The notes beneath the pieces were generated by a model. The model had not been told where the DNA came from, made no database searches, and saw only the letters and a list, made by a program, of their open reading frames with translations. Position numbers and translations under genes: made by a program. From positions 1-9,686 of the forward strand of contig CAJMAO010000061.1 in assembly GCA_905211345.1 (NCBI GenBank): a DNA stretch of 9,686 nucleotides, given 5' to 3'. This document shows, piece by piece, positions 7,678-9,686 of the stretch (the stretch's first letter is position 1; the number at the start of each line of letters is the position of its first letter). The stretch comes from an uncultured Prevotella sp. GTDB lineage: Bacteria > Bacteroidota > Bacteroidia > Bacteroidales > Bacteroidaceae.

Positions 7678-8640
7678 CGTCGTGTGCCGCGCAACGCCGC
7701 TCCGCGCTACTGGCCGGAAGCGGAAAACGCTACTGTTGACTTCTACGCTCATGTAGGCGGCGACGGTGTATATGACTGGACGGTTGCAGAAGGCAAGGCT
7801 TCGGCTAAGTTTGTAGACTACACCGTAAACGGCACCGTAGCTTCTCAGGAAGACCTGCTCTATGCCGTTACTACCGGCGCGACAAAGACGAAGACCCCGG
7901 TTAATCTCAACTTCCGCCACGCCCTGTCGCAGATTGTGTTCAAAGCAAAGAACTCAAGCCAGAAGATTTACGTTGAAATCTACGGAGTACGTATCGACAA
8001 CGTACAGAACAAAGGTACGTTCGCGTTCCCGGGCGAAACCACTACGACGCAAGTTAAGAATCCTGGCGATAACGTAACGGATTACGTTGAAGCCAATAAA
8101 GGACAAGGAACATGGTCAGATAAGGAAGGAAAGACAAGCTACACGGTTGAGTTTACTGACCCGATTGTACTTTCTTCCGACGGACAGAACCTCAACGCTG
8201 AGAAGCCTGTGACTTCAGATGTAACGGCAAACGCAATGGTTCTTCTACCTCAAACTACAACCGCATGGGATAAGGCGGCAGCCGTAGCAAGCTCTACCGG
8301 TTCTTGCATCTCTGTCAAGTGCCGCGTTTACAACATCGCGAAAGGCGACGGCGTTTACAGCGAAGATAACGACGAACAGCTTGTTTGGGGCAGTGCCGAC
8401 GCGAAAGGTGACTGGCTCGCCATTCCCGCAGCATTTAAATGGGAGCAAGGCAAGAAGTATATCTACACGCTCATCTTCGGTCAGGGCGGCGGCGGATATG
8501 ATCCAGACGATCCCGATACGGATCCCGAGTTCGTGCCTATCACGTTTAACGTAACCGTTGACGACTTCCTCACCGGCGGAAATACCGACGTTGATGTAGA
8601 TTTACCGAGTTCTTCCAGCGCTACGGAAGGCAACGAATAA
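7678..8640 (+). CDS. Fimbrillin family protein, 5'-truncated
   Basis: The C-terminal part of an Mfa/FimA-type fimbrillin (Mfa_like_1), a subunit or tip component of type V pili. Numbering from the only nearby start (GTG at 7684, 318 residues), it has YWPEAENATVDFYA (9-22), a DLLYA motif (57-61), FRHALSQIVFKAKN (77-90) and MVLLPQ (185-190), and it ends in a normal C-terminal ITFNVTVDDF strand region. The N-terminal part is absent: no signal peptide, no lipobox Cys and no N-terminal strands, about 140 residues shorter at that end than its neighbour. A TGA at 7675-7677 closes the frame upstream, and no ribosome binding site is seen before the GTG. Homology begins right at the RYWPE motif, whose 17 bases (7704-7720) are identical to 9221-9237 in the next gene. 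As it stands it would not be exported. It may be a pseudogene, a silent cassette, or a product of an assembly join. Confidence 0.85.
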   Translation, partial: RRVPRNAAPRYWPEAENATVDFYAHVGGDGVYDWTVAEGKASAKFVDYTVNGTVASQEDLLYAVTTGATKTKTPVNLNFRHALSQIVFKAKNSSQKIYVEIYGVRIDNVQNKGTFAFPGETTTTQVKNPGDNVTDYVEANKGQGTWSDKEGKTSYTVEFTDPIVLSSDGQNLNAEKPVTSDVTANAMVLLPQTTTAWDKAAAVASSTGSCISVKCRVYNIAKGDGVYSEDNDEQLVWGSADAKGDWLAIPAAFKWEQGKKYIYTLIFGQGGGGYDPDDPDTDPEFVPITFNVTVDDFLTGGNTDVDVDLPSSSSATEGNE

Positions 8641-8660
8641 GTTGGTAAAAATTGATGATA

Positions 8661-8675
8661 GTGGGCGCTGCCCAC
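8661..8675 (+). other. Short hairpin after the first fimbrillin gene
   Basis: GTGGGC, loop GCT, GCCCAC makes a 6-base-pair GC-rich stem 20 bases after the stop codon, followed by GTATTTT. It could be a weak terminator or an mRNA-end stabiliser. Confidence 0.4.
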
Positions 8676-8718
8676 GTATTTTGATGATTTGACCTTAGTG
8701 TCAATGTAGCTTGATTCA

Positions 8719-8751
8719 GGCCGGGCGAGCCGGATGTTTGCCCGCCCGGCC
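8719..8751 (+). terminator. GC-rich hairpin between the two fimbrillin genes
   Basis: GGCCGGGCG (8719-8727) pairs perfectly with CGCCCGGCC (8743-8751) around a 15-base loop, followed by ATTTTAG. The T-run is short, so it may end transcription only partly and set the ratio of the two fimbrillins rather than block read-through. Confidence 0.5.
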
Positions 8752-8780
8752 ATTTTAGAAAACGCAGTATTTGAAAATAC

Positions 8781-8785
8781 GGAGG
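8781..8785 (+). promoter_or_regulatory. Strong Shine-Dalgarno that decides the start of fimbrillin 2
   Basis: GGAGG stands 7 bases before ATG 8793 and only 4 before GTG 8790, so ATG 8793 is the better start. Such a strong site stands out beside the AT-rich leaders of the other genes here. It is directly preceded by a 14-base dyad, GTATTT-GA-AAATAC (8767-8780), which may be a protein-binding site. Confidence 0.65.
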
Positions 8786-8792
8786 ATTCGTG

Positions 8793-9665
8793 ATGATTAA
8801 GATTAACAGTTTGCTGACAAGGATTTTGGCGCTTGCCGTGCCGGCAGCGGCGCTTGTCTCGTGTGAGATAACCGACGATTACAACCATGTTGACAATAAT
8901 GCCGTCGAGTTCAGTGTTGCCGCAGATGTAGACGGCGGGCCGTCTACGCGCGCCACGAGATACGGAGCGTCGCCGGTGGTGATGCTCGGCGAAGGCGGTC
9001 GCGACACGCTCTACCTTCACGCCTCAATCGATGTAAACACGGCCACGGTAACCAAGGAAGGCATGGCCGCTACGCGCGGAGTTCCCGTAAACACGCTAAA
9101 CTTCCCCGAACAGTGCAAGAGTTTCGGCGTGACGGCATACACCGAGGACGGCAAACTGTATATGAGCGACGAGGAAGTGGGCGGCTACGCCAACGGAGTA
9201 TGGTCGCCGAACGGCGGCGTGCGCTACTGGCCGGAAGACCAAACACTCCACTTTTACGCTTACGCTCCGTATTCATTTAAAGACAATAGGTTATTCCCCG
9301 ATGGGATAAACATCGACACCGACCAACATAACATAACTTTTACATATACCGTTCCTACCACAACCGACGGTAAGGACGCAGAGGCGCAGCCGGATATAAT
9401 GTTCGCCGACACGACATGCAGCCGCGATGACACTGACGGAAAGGGCACGGTGCCCTTGACATTCCGCCATGCGCTGGCCGCCGTTAAGTTCGTGGCAGGC
9501 GACATTGCCGGTTGTACCATAAACAGCATAACCCTGCATGGGCTTCGCGGCTCGGGCAGCTGCGAATATAACGGAAATGAAGACAAATTTACATGGACTA
9601 TCTACAATGATGATATAAAATCTTTTAAACAAACGCGAGTTCGGCATAAGAAGTTTATGCAATAA
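8793..9665 (+). CDS. Fimbrillin family lipoprotein, probably 3'-truncated
   Basis: Mfa/FimA-type fimbrillin, exported and lipidated. From ATG 8793 it has a signal peptide with lipobox LVSC (21-24, Cys24 the lipidation site), then TRAT (52-55) and AATRG (92-96), arginines that could serve as the proteolytic maturation site known for type V pilins. Family motifs follow: WSPNGGVRYWPE (137-148), LHFYAYAPY (152-160), QPDIMFAD (199-206) and LTFRHALAAVKF (222-233). Family members of this kind continue through further strands and a conserved C-terminal region, as the neighbouring gene does (MVLLPQ, ITFNVTVDDF). Here the reading changes after about residue 280 (DDIKSFKQ) into a basic tail, TRVRHKKFMQ, and a TAA at 9663-9665, so about 130 residues are missing. 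A disruption near 9625-9635 is the simplest explanation. The gene lies 152 bases after the first fimbrillin gene and probably belongs to the same transcription unit. Confidence 0.85.
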   Translation: MIKINSLLTRILALAVPAAALVSCEITDDYNHVDNNAVEFSVAADVDGGPSTRATRYGASPVVMLGEGGRDTLYLHASIDVNTATVTKEGMAATRGVPVNTLNFPEQCKSFGVTAYTEDGKLYMSDEEVGGYANGVWSPNGGVRYWPEDQTLHFYAYAPYSFKDNRLFPDGINIDTDQHNITFTYTVPTTTDGKDAEAQPDIMFADTTCSRDDTDGKGTVPLTFRHALAAVKFVAGDIAGCTINSITLHGLRGSGSCEYNGNEDKFTWTIYNDDIKSFKQTRVRHKKFMQ

Positions 9666-9686
9666 TTCTGCTTTTGTCAATGATGT
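9630..9686. other. Foreign-looking sequence at the right edge, possible insertion-sequence end
   Basis: Just where the fimbrillin reading frame breaks there is an inverted repeat, GCATAA (9644-9649), GAAGT, TTATGC (9655-9660), in AT-rich DNA unlike the preceding gene. Contigs often stop at multi-copy elements, which fits an insertion-sequence terminus here. The string AACGCGAGTTCGGCATAAG resembles sequence I remember near Bacteroidetes insertion sequences; unverified. No transposase is visible. Confidence 0.35.

Overview
The window looks like a chromosomal contig from a member of the Bacteroidales, most likely Prevotella-like. The signs are two Mfa/FimA-type fimbrillin genes, a DnaK that stands alone without grpE or dnaJ beside it, a Bacteroidetes-type promoter (TTTG, 20 bases, TATCTTTG) in front of one gene, mostly AT-rich leaders without a Shine-Dalgarno sequence, and GC-rich intergenic palindromes of a kind I remember from Prevotella genomes (memory only, not checked).

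Layout. (1) 32-1878, minus strand: a visibly AT-richer recombination module. A protein with a zinc finger and two helix-turn-helix domains is followed, with a 4-base ATGA overlap, by a catalytically complete tyrosine recombinase. Its upstream region (1879-2009) holds a candidate promoter, a palindrome and short direct repeats. (2) 2010-4001, minus: dnaK with a strong hairpin terminator directly after it; the mobile-type module begins just beyond that terminator. (3) 4002-4667: a 666-base gap with the dnaK promoter region and several palindromic repeats. (4) 4668-7437, minus: a small exported protein with 13 cysteines, then a TonB-dependent outer-membrane receptor with a histidine-rich extracellular segment; together they suggest metal uptake or handling. 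Related direct repeats (4484-4573 and 7541-7624) bracket this pair. (5) 7678-9665, plus: two fimbrillin genes in tandem, the first without its 5' half, the second an exported lipoprotein that loses its 3' part near the window edge.

The most noteworthy points are the two incomplete fimbrillin genes, which share a 17-base identity exactly where the truncated one begins (compatible with cassette exchange, with decay, or with an assembly join); the bracketing of the receptor module by composite palindromic repeats; and the zinc-finger/double-HTH protein translationally coupled to a recombinase. No CRISPR array, rRNA, tRNA or complete insertion sequence was found.
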